A stretch of 39,605 nucleotides of DNA from assembly GCA_965546615.1 (NCBI GenBank), contig CBEUVQ010000022.1, forward strand, positions 1 through 39,605. The letters run 5' to 3'. Under the pieces are notes generated by a model. That model was not told the DNA's origin, did no database searches, and worked only from the letters and a program-made list of their open reading frames with translations. This document shows positions 23,560 to 31,366 of the stretch, piece by piece; position 1 is the stretch's first letter, and each line of letters starts with the position of its first letter. The DNA comes from CBEUVQ01 sp965546615. Its GTDB lineage: Bacteria > Bacillota > Desulfotomaculia > Desulfotomaculales > Desulfohalotomaculaceae. Position numbers and translations under genes: made by a program.

Positions 23560-24207
23560 TTATTTAGCTCTTGCTTCTTTAATTTTGGCAATAAACTGCT
23601 TAGCCACTTCTGTAATGGATTCATAATCACCGGTTTTTGCCCCGGCAGTTAAATTACCGCCTACGCCAACACCTAAGCAGCCGTTTTTAATCCACTGTCC
23701 GACATTATCTAAACTTACACCGCCGGTAGGAATTAGCGGAGCTTGGGGCAGAGGACCTTTTACCGCCTTGATAAAGCCGGGGCCAACAGTGTCACCGGGG
23801 AATACCTTAATCACATCAGCACCTGCTTCCATCGCTTCAACAATTTCTGTAATGGTCATACAGCCGGGCATAACCGGAACTTGATAGCGGTTGCACAGCT
23901 TAATGGTGTCAATATTAAGCGATGGGCTGACAATATATTGAGCACCGGCCAAAATAGCAATTCTGGCAGTTTCCGGATCAAGAACGGTGCCGGCACCGAT
24001 AATCATCTCACCGTTTTTATAAACTTTGCTCAGCTCTTTAATTACTTCTGCCGCACCGGGCACAGTAAATGTAATTTCAATTGCTGCAGCACCGCCTTTG
24101 AGGCAAGCATCAGCAATTTTACGGGCTTTTTCAGGGTCTTCAGCCCGTACAACCGCAATCAATCCGCTATCTACAATTTTTTGTAATACTTCTACCCTTT
24201 GATACAT
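23560..24207 (-). CDS. eda: KDPG/KHG aldolase
   Basis: This class I aldolase cleaves 2-keto-3-deoxy-6-phosphogluconate to pyruvate and glyceraldehyde 3-phosphate. The 215-residue TIM barrel has AIEITFTVPGA, VGAGTVLDPE-like IGAGTVLDPETARIA, PVMPGCMT and VIKVFPGD with the Schiff-base lysine at K134. The phosphate loop IPTGGVSLDN is also present. Together with the kinase it completes uronate/KDG breakdown and feeds the glycolytic genes at the other end of the window. Confidence 0.94.
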   Translation of the reverse strand: MYQRVEVLQKIVDSGLIAVVRAEDPEKARKIADACLKGGAAAIEITFTVPGAAEVIKELSKVYKNGEMIIGAGTVLDPETARIAILAGAQYIVSPSLNIDTIKLCNRYQVPVMPGCMTITEIVEAMEAGADVIKVFPGDTVGPGFIKAVKGPLPQAPLIPTGGVSLDNVGQWIKNGCLGVGVGGNLTAGAKTGDYESITEVAKQFIAKIKEARAK

Positions 24208-24270
24208 TTAAGTCGCCTCCACATTAAACTTGAGTTTTTTATCTGTACAGGGCATACACCCTGTTACAAC

Positions 24271-24942
24271 CTACTTACAATGATAAAATTTCATTAAGTC
24301 ATTTTTAGCTGATGCTATGTGCTTATTTACCGTCTGCTCAAACTTATCCGCATCCTTATGAACCAACGCTTCGATAATTTGATGATGTTCCGGATTGTAT
24401 AATCTCAACCTGTGTAAAGCAAATCCATATGTTCCTCTGCCGGCAAACCAAAGCGCATTTAACGAATCGTACATCTTCAAAATATGCGTGTTATTTAGTG
24501 CAACGATCAAACTGCGGTGAAAATCTATATCCAAGTTGTTATATTTAAAGTAATCAAAATTTTCCTCATCTAAGAGCTCATCCATACTGCTTAAAATCCG
24601 CCTCATTATATTAATTTGCTCGCAATCCAACTCTTTTATCAATTTTTTCCCGGCCCAAATTTCAAACATTAAACGCGCATCAAGCAGCTCAATAACCTTA
24701 TCTACTTCAAAAGTTGCTACAAAGGTTCCCTTTCTTGGTTTTATCTCCAACAAACCTTCCATGCTCAATCTGTTAAAAGCCTCTTTAACCGGCGAACGGC
24801 TGACACCATAGGCCTCGGCTATTTGAAATATATCCAGTTTCTCACCAGGTTTTAATTCTTGGGTATAAATAGCTTTTTTGAGAGATTCATACACTTTATC
24901 TGCCAGCTGGGTATGTTCAATAGGATTAAATTTACCTGTCAT
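24271..24942 (-). CDS. GntR-family (FCD domain) transcriptional regulator
   Basis: The 223-residue regulator has an N-terminal winged helix-turn-helix (LKPGEKLDIFQIAEAYGVSR-type, residues 34-75). A C-terminal all-helical FCD ligand domain follows, with FHRSL and a later NPEHHQIIEAL...NKHIASAK histidine set that usually binds metal and an organic acid. It is the first gene of the KDPG operon. A perfect palindrome overlaps its start of transcription, so it probably represses itself and the aldolase/kinase. The inducer is likely KDG or KDPG, an inference from the pathway. Confidence 0.92.
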   Translation of the reverse strand: MTGKFNPIEHTQLADKVYESLKKAIYTQELKPGEKLDIFQIAEAYGVSRSPVKEAFNRLSMEGLLEIKPRKGTFVATFEVDKVIELLDARLMFEIWAGKKLIKELDCEQINIMRRILSSMDELLDEENFDYFKYNNLDIDFHRSLIVALNNTHILKMYDSLNALWFAGRGTYGFALHRLRLYNPEHHQIIEALVHKDADKFEQTVNKHIASAKNDLMKFYHCK

Positions 24943-24970
24943 TTTTTACTACCCCATTTTCATCATTAGC

Positions 24971-25002
24971 TATCTAACATGTAACATGTTACATGTTAGA
25001 TA
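24971..25002. promoter_or_regulatory. 32-bp perfect palindromic operator of the GntR-kdg operon
   Basis: TATCTAACATGTAACA (24971-24986) is followed directly by its exact reverse complement (24987-25002). It covers the expected transcription start, just downstream of the -10 box, and 29 nt before the regulator start codon. Nested ACATGT repeats suggest room for two dimers. The position fits autorepression. Confidence 0.8.
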
Positions 25003-25003
25003 T

Positions 25004-25032
25004 ATTATACAACTTATTTTTTCCCGGAGCAA
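25004..25032 (-). promoter_or_regulatory. Promoter of the GntR-kdg operon
   Basis: TTGCTC (25027-25032), a 17-nt spacer and a perfect TATAAT (25004-25009) on the minus strand abut the palindromic operator. Confidence 0.7.
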
Positions 25033-25107
25033 CAACAAATATGCTGAATTTAGGCAATATTGTTACTTGGTAACTATTTATACCTAATTGAGCCTATAAA
25101 CGCATTT

Positions 25108-25137
25108 TTCATAGAAATTATTTCATGTTAGTATATT
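25108..25137 (+). promoter_or_regulatory. Possible promoter of the RNA-DUF3800 unit
   Basis: TTCATA (25108-25113), an 18-nt spacer and TATATT (25132-25137) lie in AT-rich DNA about 115 nt before the first hairpin. It is the best plus-strand match in this gap and is only moderate. Confidence 0.35.
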
Positions 25138-25253
25138 TTAAAATTTGGAACTAGTAAGTAATTTTTTGAAGAAGAGGATGAGTGAGACGGCAATGTAAAT
25201 ATGGCAAATGAAAAAATGGTTCAAAGAAGGAATTTGAAGGCAACAAAAAAACA

Positions 25254-25400
25254 AAAACTACCAAGCAGATTGGTAGTTTTACTGATGACTGATATAAGCG
25301 CGTTCACAAGAACGAACCTATCAGCCTCAATATTTACTCGCACTCACAAGAATGAGAGCAAATACTGTACTGTTATATTACCTAAAACAGCTCATTTTGT
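25254..25400 (+). ncRNA. Candidate structured RNA with tandem stem-loops upstream of DUF3800
   Basis: Three stem-loops are stacked before the DUF3800 gene. H1 is a perfect 11-bp stem AAAACTACCAA/TTGGTAGTTTT (25254-25280). H2 has an outer CTGATA/TATCAG stem and inner CGTTC-ACAA-GAACG. H3 has TATTT/AAATA, CTC/GAG and a CACTC-ACAA-GAATG tip. H2 and H3 share the nine-base tip TCACAAGAA. A short stem CTGTT/AACAG follows. Several structured-RNA motif classes are known to lie beside DUF3800 genes. Whether this is one of them needs a covariance search. H1 could also serve as a minus-strand terminator. Confidence 0.55.
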
Positions 25401-25433
25401 CAATCTTGAACATTAAGGAAAAGAGGTTCTGCT

Positions 25434-26225
25434 ATGCAAAGGGAGCAATCGATAAAAGTTTTTTTTGATGAAAGTGGTAAGGGCTCAACAAAACCGAATT
25501 TGATGGCTGGTCTTGTAATACCGACAACTATTTATAATTCTCCTGACTTTGCATCCTATTCTCAGTGTTTGAGGAATAATGAGCTAAAGCTGCATTGGAA
25601 AACTTATGCTGGAGATTCAAAAAAAAGAGAAGATATTACTAACGTTATAAAGATATTTAGTAGATATTGCTTCATAGCAAAGTTAAATGTCATAAATTAC
25701 GATTACTCAGTACTCAGCGGTCGTAAAGAATTTGATAACAAAACAGTCGAAAAGATGATTTACACCAAGTTTCCAGAGAGGATTATCTATGGACTTCTGC
25801 GCGGCTATGGGAAAAATGTATATATCAAAACCGACATCTTTATTGAGCATTCAAGCGAATATGAAACTTTCCGCCTCCAAGATGTTGTCAAGGAACAGCT
25901 AAATACACAGGCCCTTTACCGAGGGGAACATTATATTGTTGAAAACAGTAAACTTATCCCGAAAGGAAGAGAAATTGGTATTGAACTAACCGATTTACTA
26001 ATTGGTATTATCCGAACAATAATTAAAAATGAACCTGACAGTAAGTCAAAATCCGTTGACACCAAAAATGATTTAGTTATACAGTTGTTAAAAAACAAGA
26101 ATTTTTACTCATTTATTCAGAACATAAGGTATTTTGAATGGACAAGCTCAAGAGAGTTAATGGAAATAAATTTTAAAGACTACATGCAATTATTTCTGTC
26201 CAATCATTATAAAAAATGGGTTTAG
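25434..26225 (+). CDS. DUF3800 domain protein (RNase H-like fold)
   Basis: The 263-residue protein opens with a beta-strand ending in VFFDESG (D12, E13), the DUF3800 N-terminal acidic motif. A conserved LHWKTY, a mid-protein IFIEHSSEYE and IELTDLLIGII with D187 near the C-terminal third complete the usual DUF3800 set. The fold is predicted to be RNase H-like with carboxylate-bound metal, so nuclease activity is plausible but unproven. It is more AT-rich than the flanking genes, runs against them, and sits between the kdg operon and an IS256 remnant, which suggests horizontal transfer. AGAGG lies 7 nt before the ATG. Confidence 0.85.
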   Translation: MQREQSIKVFFDESGKGSTKPNLMAGLVIPTTIYNSPDFASYSQCLRNNELKLHWKTYAGDSKKREDITNVIKIFSRYCFIAKLNVINYDYSVLSGRKEFDNKTVEKMIYTKFPERIIYGLLRGYGKNVYIKTDIFIEHSSEYETFRLQDVVKEQLNTQALYRGEHYIVENSKLIPKGREIGIELTDLLIGIIRTIIKNEPDSKSKSVDTKNDLVIQLLKNKNFYSFIQNIRYFEWTSSRELMEINFKDYMQLFLSNHYKKWV

Positions 26226-26302
26226 AGAGCGTAAAATAAACTATGCTTTTGTCCTCATCTAAATTACAATATAACAAACAGGCAGGAAAAACAAGTATCG
26301 CT

Positions 26303-26425
26303 CTGGCAAAAAAACAGCTCCGTCGGTTCATCAAAGATAACAAACTGAAGTCTGCCCGGAACGTACAGAACGCCTTAAAATAGCTTTTTACCGACACACT
26401 GCAGGGATTGTTTGAAGCTGCGAAC
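26303..26425 (+). pseudogene. N-terminal remnant of an IS256-family transposase
   Basis: Reading from a CTG at 26303 (probably a decayed ATG) gives AKKQLRRFIKDNKLKSARN, then VQNALK, a TAG stop, and LFTDTLQGLFEA. This matches the usual start of IS256/mutator transposases, where the stop position is normally an acidic residue. Homology stops at about 26425 and the rest of the transposase is absent. No intact terminal inverted repeats were seen. It is a decayed fragment. Confidence 0.6.
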
Positions 26426-26677
26426 CGGACGTCCTTTCTTCGTGTTTACAACCTGCCAACATCCCCAATCCCCAAAAGGCAAACGCTTAATTTGATCATG
26501 TTCTATGGAACAAAGGTCTCTATACGCTCTATATTTAGTTCCTGCTTTCAAGGTGGAAAATTTGAAACCTATGTTGACAATTCATTAAACTCGTATTTAT
26601 TTCTTATTAATCAGACCCGTAAATCTTTAGCATTTTATATATTCTATAACCGTTCTTGACATTGATGCCTGCAAAAA
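26426..26677. other. Intergenic stretch without a supported gene
   Basis: A plus-strand open frame of 83 codons (26408-26659) overlaps the transposase remnant. It has no ribosome binding site and no recognisable protein pattern. I see no RNA gene or repeat here and treat it as decayed mobile-element DNA. Confidence 0.5.
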
Positions 26678-26716
26678 TTTATCCACCATTACTTGACAAA
26701 AGCAATGGTGGATAAA
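26673..26716 (-). terminator. Rho-independent terminator of ssrA
   Basis: A perfect 13-bp stem (TTTATCCACCATT, 26678-26690, with AATGGTGGATAAA, 26704-26716) is followed on the minus strand by five U residues. It lies about 47 nt after the tmRNA 3' end. Confidence 0.8.
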
Positions 26717-26762
26717 AATGATATTGCTGTATATTTACACTTTAAATTTCAGTGGATATTAC

Positions 26763-27114
26763 TGGTGGAGGCGGGGGGAGTTGAACCCACCGTCCGAGAG
26801 AACGACCACAACAGGCTCTACGAGCGTAGATTGTGTTTTAGTTTCGCTGCAGTGTCGACCACAAACAACCTACACAGCAGCTATCTCGATAAATCTCGCT
26901 TAGCCCCTCCGAGAATTGGGGTTAAGCCAGCCCGTTTAAGTGACCTCCTAGCCCAGGCCACGGGCCCAACGAGGGTAGGAGGTTAGACTGCAATTAAGCA
27001 GCTAAAGCGTAATTTTCTTCAGCAATTATTTTTGTTCCACTGTTTAACGGGATTAGTGGGATCCCGGCTCGCTCCTCTTGCCACCGTTTCCCCCGTCGAA
27101 ACCATTTCGCCCCC
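26763..27114 (-). ncRNA. ssrA: Transfer-messenger RNA (tmRNA)
   Basis: The minus strand carries a 352-nt tmRNA. Its 5' end GGGGGCG (27108-27114) pairs with CGCCTCC near the 3' end, which finishes with an encoded CCA (26763-26765). The GGTTTCGACGGGGG block near the 5' end and the T-arm GGGTTCAACTCCCCC are present. The tag frame (26994-27038) reads GTKIIAEENYALAA and a stop, resuming at a GGA codon. The ALAA end is the ClpXP/ClpAP degron. It rescues stalled ribosomes together with SmpB, encoded 4 nt upstream. Confidence 0.96.
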
Positions 27115-27118
27115 ATAA

Positions 27119-27586
27119 TTAATAACGGGATTTCATTGCTCGGTCCATTTCACGTTTGGCATCTCTTTCCGCGATATCACGGCGTTTGTCGTGAACTTTT
27201 TTACCTTTAGCCAAACCCAGCAGCACCTTAGCTTTTCCTCTTTGGTTAAAATACACCTTTAGCGGAACCAGTGTTAAACCTTTTTCTTTGGTATGACCCA
27301 GCAAGCGGTGTATTTCTTGTTTGTGCATTAAAAGCTTGCGTGTTCTTTTGGGATCATGGTTAAATCTGTTTCCTTGTTCATACGGGCTGATATGCATATT
27401 ATATAACAGCATTTCACCGTTTTCAACACGGGCAAAACTATCCTGCAGGTTGGCCCGCCCGGCCCGAAGCGACTTTACTTCGGTGCCCTGCAGGGCAATC
27501 CCTGTTTCATATGTTTCTAAAATGTGATAGAGGTGTCGTGCTTTTCGGTTTTCGGTTATCACTTTGTCATTAGATTTCCCGGACAT
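27119..27586 (-). CDS. smpB: SsrA-binding protein SmpB
   Basis: This small RNA-binding protein (155 residues) binds the tRNA-like part of tmRNA and brings it to stalled ribosomes. Family segments are NRKARHLYHILETYETGIAL, GTEVKSLRAGRANLQDSF, SPYEQGNRFNHDP and the basic C-terminal tail KRRDIAERDAKREMDRAMK that enters the decoding site. The ATG at 27586 has GAGGTG 6 nt upstream. An upstream GTG at 27595 is less likely because it overlaps that site. It is directly followed by ssrA. Confidence 0.96.
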   Translation of the reverse strand: MSGKSNDKVITENRKARHLYHILETYETGIALQGTEVKSLRAGRANLQDSFARVENGEMLLYNMHISPYEQGNRFNHDPKRTRKLLMHKQEIHRLLGHTKEKGLTLVPLKVYFNQRGKAKVLLGLAKGKKVHDKRRDIAERDAKREMDRAMKSRY

Positions 27587-27674
27587 AGTAAACACCTCAG
27601 AAATTCATTATTTAGAATACTAAAAACGGGTAAATATTATAGTATCATATACCATTTTGTTTGTAAATGTTTTA

Positions 27675-28229
27675 TTATTCCAAGCCGAGTTCTTTGGCAA
27701 TACCCTGCATTGCTTTTAAACCAACTTCCATAAACTCATCCAAACTCAAGCCGATTTCACTGCAGGCAGCAATAATCTCTCTGTTTGCTCCGCGGGCAAA
27801 AGCTTTTTCGCCAAAGCGCTTCATCAGTGATTCTTTTTCTACCGCAAACAAACTTTTCTCCGGTCGAATCAGCGCGGCCGCAGTAATTAAGCCCGTCAGC
27901 GGGTCGGTGCAGTAAAGAGCTTTATCCATCATGGTGTTACGGGGCAGACCGTGTACTTCGTTATGTACTTTTACTGCATAAACAATATCTTCCGGCAGCC
28001 CGGCCTCCTGCAGTATTTCCGCTCCCATTAAGCTGTGTTTTTCCGGGTTATCTTTGGTGTATTCATAGTCTATGTCGTGCAGCAGTCCGGCCAAAGCCCA
28101 TTTTTCTTCATCTTCGCCAAAACGTTTAGCCAATCCTGCCATTACCGCTTCTACCGCCAGGCTATGTTTAATAAGGTTTTTATTCTTTAAATGTTTTTTC
28201 AACAGTTCCAATGCTTCACTGCGCTTCAC
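27675..28229 (-). CDS. HD-domain hydrolase (HDIG-type)
   Basis: The 184-residue protein has the HD metal-binding signature: H in LIKHSLAVEAV, the HD pair in LAGLLHDIDYEY, and a downstream H in HSLMGAE, ending with VHNEVHG. These proteins are phosphohydrolases of the HDIG class, and the substrate is unknown. I place the start at the GTG at 28229, where AAAGGGG is 8 nt upstream. The longer frame to 28316 would lie mostly inside the thioesterase gene. It overlaps the thioesterase stop by 14 nt, so the two are coupled. Confidence 0.85.
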   Translation of the reverse strand: MKRSEALELLKKHLKNKNLIKHSLAVEAVMAGLAKRFGEDEEKWALAGLLHDIDYEYTKDNPEKHSLMGAEILQEAGLPEDIVYAVKVHNEVHGLPRNTMMDKALYCTDPLTGLITAAALIRPEKSLFAVEKESLMKRFGEKAFARGANREIIAACSEIGLSLDEFMEVGLKAMQGIAKELGLE

Positions 28230-28689
28230 CGATAAAACCCCTTTCTTTTTTAGCATCATTCTTAAATTTTTGATCTTTAGGCAGTACAAAAAATTTAGCC
28301 GCTGCTTTGGCAGCAATATTTCCGTCCTTTAAAACAAGCTCTGCCGTCATCTTCACTATTCTGCCGCGTTCTTCACTGCATTCAGCAGCAGCAGTCACCT
28401 GCTCACCAATGGGCACCGGCTTTAAAAACCGTATATTCATCTCCGCGGTAACTGCCGGCTTGTTCCGCCGCCAAAGCCACTGGGCCATTACTTCATCCAA
28501 AATAGTTGAAATCAAACCGCCGTGCATAAAGCCAACCCACCCCTGATGCTCCGGTTGTGGTGTAAAAACAACCCGGCAGGTATCTTCCGTCATTTCCGGA
28601 GCCAATTTCAAACCGATTGGGTTTCGCGGACTGCAGGCAAAACAAAAATTATCTGCCTCATTGATGCTTTTAAGTTCCAAGCCCAACAT
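28216..28689 (-). CDS. PaaI-family hotdog thioesterase
   Basis: The 157-residue single hotdog domain carries the family motif GFMHGGLISTILDEVMAQW, with the catalytic region after HGG. An N-terminal NFCFACSPRNPIGLKL follows the usual pattern for this group. Members hydrolyse acyl-CoA thioesters. The substrate is not predictable here. It is the upstream partner of the HD hydrolase. Confidence 0.85.
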   Translation of the reverse strand: MLGLELKSINEADNFCFACSPRNPIGLKLAPEMTEDTCRVVFTPQPEHQGWVGFMHGGLISTILDEVMAQWLWRRNKPAVTAEMNIRFLKPVPIGEQVTAAAECSEERGRIVKMTAELVLKDGNIAAKAAAKFFVLPKDQKFKNDAKKERGFIGEAQ

Positions 28690-28774
28690 CCTTTCAATAT
28701 GCAGTTACTAATAATATTAACAAATTTCGCCAGATGCAGCAACAATCGGCCTATTTATCCAGCAATTAGGGCAA

Positions 28775-28805
28775 ATAAAAAACCGGGCATTTGGAAAATG
28801 CCCGG
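28775..28805 (-). terminator. Rho-independent terminator of hppA
   Basis: CCGGGCATTT (28783-28792) pairs with AAATGCCCGG (28796-28805) over a 3-nt loop. Six U residues follow on the minus strand. It begins 11 nt after the hppA stop. Confidence 0.9.
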
Positions 28806-28815
28806 CGTTTTTTTA

Positions 28816-30924
28816 TTATAGTTTGGTGAGCAGTGGACCAAGGATCAGCGAAATAGTACCTGCAACCTTGATCAGCGGGTTCATAGCAGGACCGGAGGTA
28901 TCCTTTGAGGGGTCACCTACGGTGTCACCGATAACCGCAGCTTTGTGCGGGTCGGAGCCTTTACCGCCCAGGTTACCTTGTTCAATCCACTTCTTAGCGT
29001 TATCCCAAGCACCACCGGCGTTGGCAAGGAACAGAGCCATCAATACACCTACTACTGTTAAACCGGCCAAGAAACCGGCGAGAGCTTTAGCACCAAGAAT
29101 GAAACCTACCAGAATCGGGCTGCCTACCGCGATTATACCGGGGAAGATCATCTTGCCGATAGCAGCACGGGTAGCAATGTCTACGCAGCGTGCATAGTCC
29201 GGCTTGTTTTTGTATTCCATAATACCCGGAATTTCGCGGAACTGACGGCGAACTTCTTCAACCATGTCAAACGCAGCTTCACCAACAGCACGCATTGTGC
29301 GGGCACCAACCAGGAACGGTACAGCACCACCGATAAACACACCAACGAGAACCATTGGCTCGGTCAGGTTAACTACAAATTCTTCTAAACCAAACTTATG
29401 CTTAACGCCGTCAACGTAAGCGCTGAACAGTGCTAATGCAGTAAGCGCCGCGGAACCGATAGCAAAACCTTTAGCGATAGCGGCAGTGGTGTTACCAACT
29501 GCGTCCAGTTTGTCGGTTTTCTCACGCACTTCCGGAGGAAGTTCGCACATTTCAGCAATACCACCGGCGTTGTCAGCAACAGGTCCGAAGGAGTCCATTG
29601 CTACTACGATACCGGCAGTGGAAAGCATACCCATAGCAGCCATAGCAATACCGTAGATTGACCACAGCGCACCGGATGCTTCACTCGGAGCAAAGTTTTG
29701 CACCATTGCAAATGCAAAGTAAATAGAACCGGCAAAGAACAGCATTGGGAACATTACAGATTCCATACCTACTGCCAAACCGTGAATTACGTTGGTTGCA
29801 GGACCAGACTTGGAAGCCTCGGCAATCATCATTACCGGTTTCTTACCGGCAGCGGTGTAGTATTCTGTCAACCAACCGATGGCAACGTTAACGATCAAAC
29901 CGGCAACTACAGCTAAGAAAATACCGGTACTTACGTCACCGTAAGCTTCGCCGTTTAAAGCAACTTCATCGGCCGGGAAGATACTCCTAGCCAGGAACCA
30001 AGCAAAAACAGCGGTAATGATGTTTGTTGCCCAGATACCTAAGTTTAATGCTGCCTGCGGGTTTCCACCTTCTGAGGTACGCACAAAGAAAGTACCGATA
30101 ATAGCAGCAACAATACCTGCTGCACCAAGAAGCAGCGGGAAAATAATACCTGCAAAACCAAAGAGAGCGTTACCAATCAGCATAGCCGCAATGGTGGTTG
30201 CAGCATATGATTCAAACAGGTCGGCACCCATACCTGCTGTGTCACCGACGTTGTCACCAACGTTGTCAGCGATGGTTGCAGGGTTGCGAGGGTCATCTTC
30301 AGGAATACCTGCTTCTACCTTACCTACCAGGTCACCGCCTACGTCAGCAGCCTTGGTATAGATACCGCCGCCGACACGGGCAAAGAACGCAATAGCAGAA
30401 GCACCAAATGCGAAGCTGTTAATTACCAGCGGATCACCAAACACGATGAACAGCACTGATACACCTAACAGACCCAAACCGGCAACGGACAGACCCATAA
30501 CTGCACCGGCTTTGAAAGAAACATCGAGAGCGGCTGCCAAGCCATGGCTGCGGGCCGCTTCGGCTGTACGGGCATTTGATTTGGTTGTACTGTTCATACC
30601 GATATAACCGGCAATTGCAGAACATATAGCACCAACCAAGAAGGAGATAGCTGAAGGAAGACCAACCGGCAGGTGGCTGCCTTCGGGAACTTCAATTACA
30701 AATCCGGCTCCTAATAAAGCGGCAAAAATGACAAGTGCAAAGGGAATTAATGTTTTATACTGACGGTTTAAGTAAGCCATTGCACCTTCTTGTACAGCCA
30801 TCGAAAGATCCCGCATCTTCGGTGTACCCATGTCCTTCTTCAAAACGCTGGACAGAGTAAGCAGAGCGAACACCAATGCCAATACACCGGCACCGGCAGC
30901 ATAATACGCCAATGACATATCCAC
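28816..30924 (-). CDS. hppA: Membrane-bound ion-pumping pyrophosphatase (HppA)
   Basis: This enzyme couples pyrophosphate hydrolysis to transport of H+ and/or Na+ across the membrane. The 702-residue protein has about 16 transmembrane segments. The active-site signature is DVGGDLVGKVEAGIPEDDP, then NPATIADNVGDNVGD. The GNTTAAIAKGFAIGSA segment has Ala where K+-independent enzymes have Lys, so it is the K+-dependent type. That type includes Na+ pumps, and the ion cannot be decided by eye. The GTG start has GGAGGG 10 nt upstream. It follows secG by 38 nt and ends at a clear terminator. Confidence 0.95.
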   Translation of the reverse strand: MDMSLAYYAAGAGVLALVFALLTLSSVLKKDMGTPKMRDLSMAVQEGAMAYLNRQYKTLIPFALVIFAALLGAGFVIEVPEGSHLPVGLPSAISFLVGAICSAIAGYIGMNSTTKSNARTAEAARSHGLAAALDVSFKAGAVMGLSVAGLGLLGVSVLFIVFGDPLVINSFAFGASAIAFFARVGGGIYTKAADVGGDLVGKVEAGIPEDDPRNPATIADNVGDNVGDTAGMGADLFESYAATTIAAMLIGNALFGFAGIIFPLLLGAAGIVAAIIGTFFVRTSEGGNPQAALNLGIWATNIITAVFAWFLARSIFPADEVALNGEAYGDVSTGIFLAVVAGLIVNVAIGWLTEYYTAAGKKPVMMIAEASKSGPATNVIHGLAVGMESVMFPMLFFAGSIYFAFAMVQNFAPSEASGALWSIYGIAMAAMGMLSTAGIVVAMDSFGPVADNAGGIAEMCELPPEVREKTDKLDAVGNTTAAIAKGFAIGSAALTALALFSAYVDGVKHKFGLEEFVVNLTEPMVLVGVFIGGAVPFLVGARTMRAVGEAAFDMVEEVRRQFREIPGIMEYKNKPDYARCVDIATRAAIGKMIFPGIIAVGSPILVGFILGAKALAGFLAGLTVVGVLMALFLANAGGAWDNAKKWIEQGNLGGKGSDPHKAAVIGDTVGDPSKDTSGPAMNPLIKVAGTISLILGPLLTKL

Positions 30925-30962
30925 TTGAACATTACCCTCCTTATTTTTCTTTGTCTAAATTC

Positions 30963-31187
30963 TTACCAAGCCACTAAGATCAAAGAAAATACTGCAAAAA
31001 CAACAGCGAGGACAACAGTGACCCTGCCCAACAAATCATCTAATCCTTTCTTTTTTCCGAACAAGGTCTCCGCACCTCCGGCAATCGCACCGGACAAACC
31101 AGCACTCCTACCGGATTGCAGAAGAATACTTGCTATGAGTCCTAGTGCCAATAGTACCTGAAGACCGATCACAATGCCCTTTAACAA
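30963..31187 (-). CDS. secG: Preprotein translocase subunit SecG
   Basis: This small two-span subunit of the SecYEG channel has 74 residues. The hydrophobic segments (GIVIGLQVLLALGLIASILL and VVLAVVFAVFSLILVAW) flank a glycine-rich loop with LSGAIAGGAETLFGKKKGLD, the usual SecG pattern. A GTG at 31196 overlaps the AGGAGG ribosome site. The TTG at 31187 has 8-nt spacing and is preferred. It precedes hppA in one unit. Confidence 0.88.
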   Translation of the reverse strand: MLKGIVIGLQVLLALGLIASILLQSGRSAGLSGAIAGGAETLFGKKKGLDDLLGRVTVVLAVVFAVFSLILVAW

Positions 31188-31232
31188 TAACTTCACCTCC
31201 TAGGTTGATTTTTTGTATAAATTTTCAGGTTT

Positions 31233-31261
31233 ATTATAACACAACGTGAAAAATGTGACAA
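31233..31261 (-). promoter_or_regulatory. Promoter of the secG-hppA unit
   Basis: TTGTCA (31256-31261), a 17-nt spacer and a perfect TATAAT (31233-31238) lie about 45 nt before secG on the minus strand. Confidence 0.8.
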
Positions 31262-31334
31262 TCATATTGCGTTTAATTATTTAGTTCAATTATTATGCCT
31301 GAATAGTTATAATATTTAAACAGCATAAATTGAT

Positions 31335-31366
31335 AAAAAGGGAAGGGGTTTGGCCCCCTTCTTCCC
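31335..31366 (-). terminator. Rho-independent terminator of eno and the glycolytic operon
   Basis: GGGAA...GGGG pairs with CCCCTTCCC (31340-31366) with a small bulge, followed by five U residues. It begins right at the enolase stop codon. Confidence 0.85.

Noticed and set aside
24249..24268. Hairpin ACAGGG-loop-CCCTGT between the GntR gene and the aldolase gene
   Set aside because: The stem is only six base pairs and has no U-tract, so it is not called a terminator.
25062..25074. GTTAC-N3-GTAAC as a second GntR operator
   Set aside because: It is short, lies upstream of the -35 and shares only part of the main palindrome.
25201..25416. Plus-strand 71-codon open frame
   Set aside because: It runs through the stem-loops, has no ribosome site and shows no protein-like pattern. 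The structured RNA explains the region better.
26303..26425. Complete insertion sequence
   Set aside because: Only the transposase N-terminus remains, with a stop codon and no visible terminal repeats.
26408..26659. Plus-strand 83-codon open frame
   Set aside because: It overlaps the transposase remnant in another frame and lacks a ribosome site.
26693..26986. Open frames over the tmRNA region
   Set aside because: They are antisense to ssrA, whose structure and tag are unambiguous.
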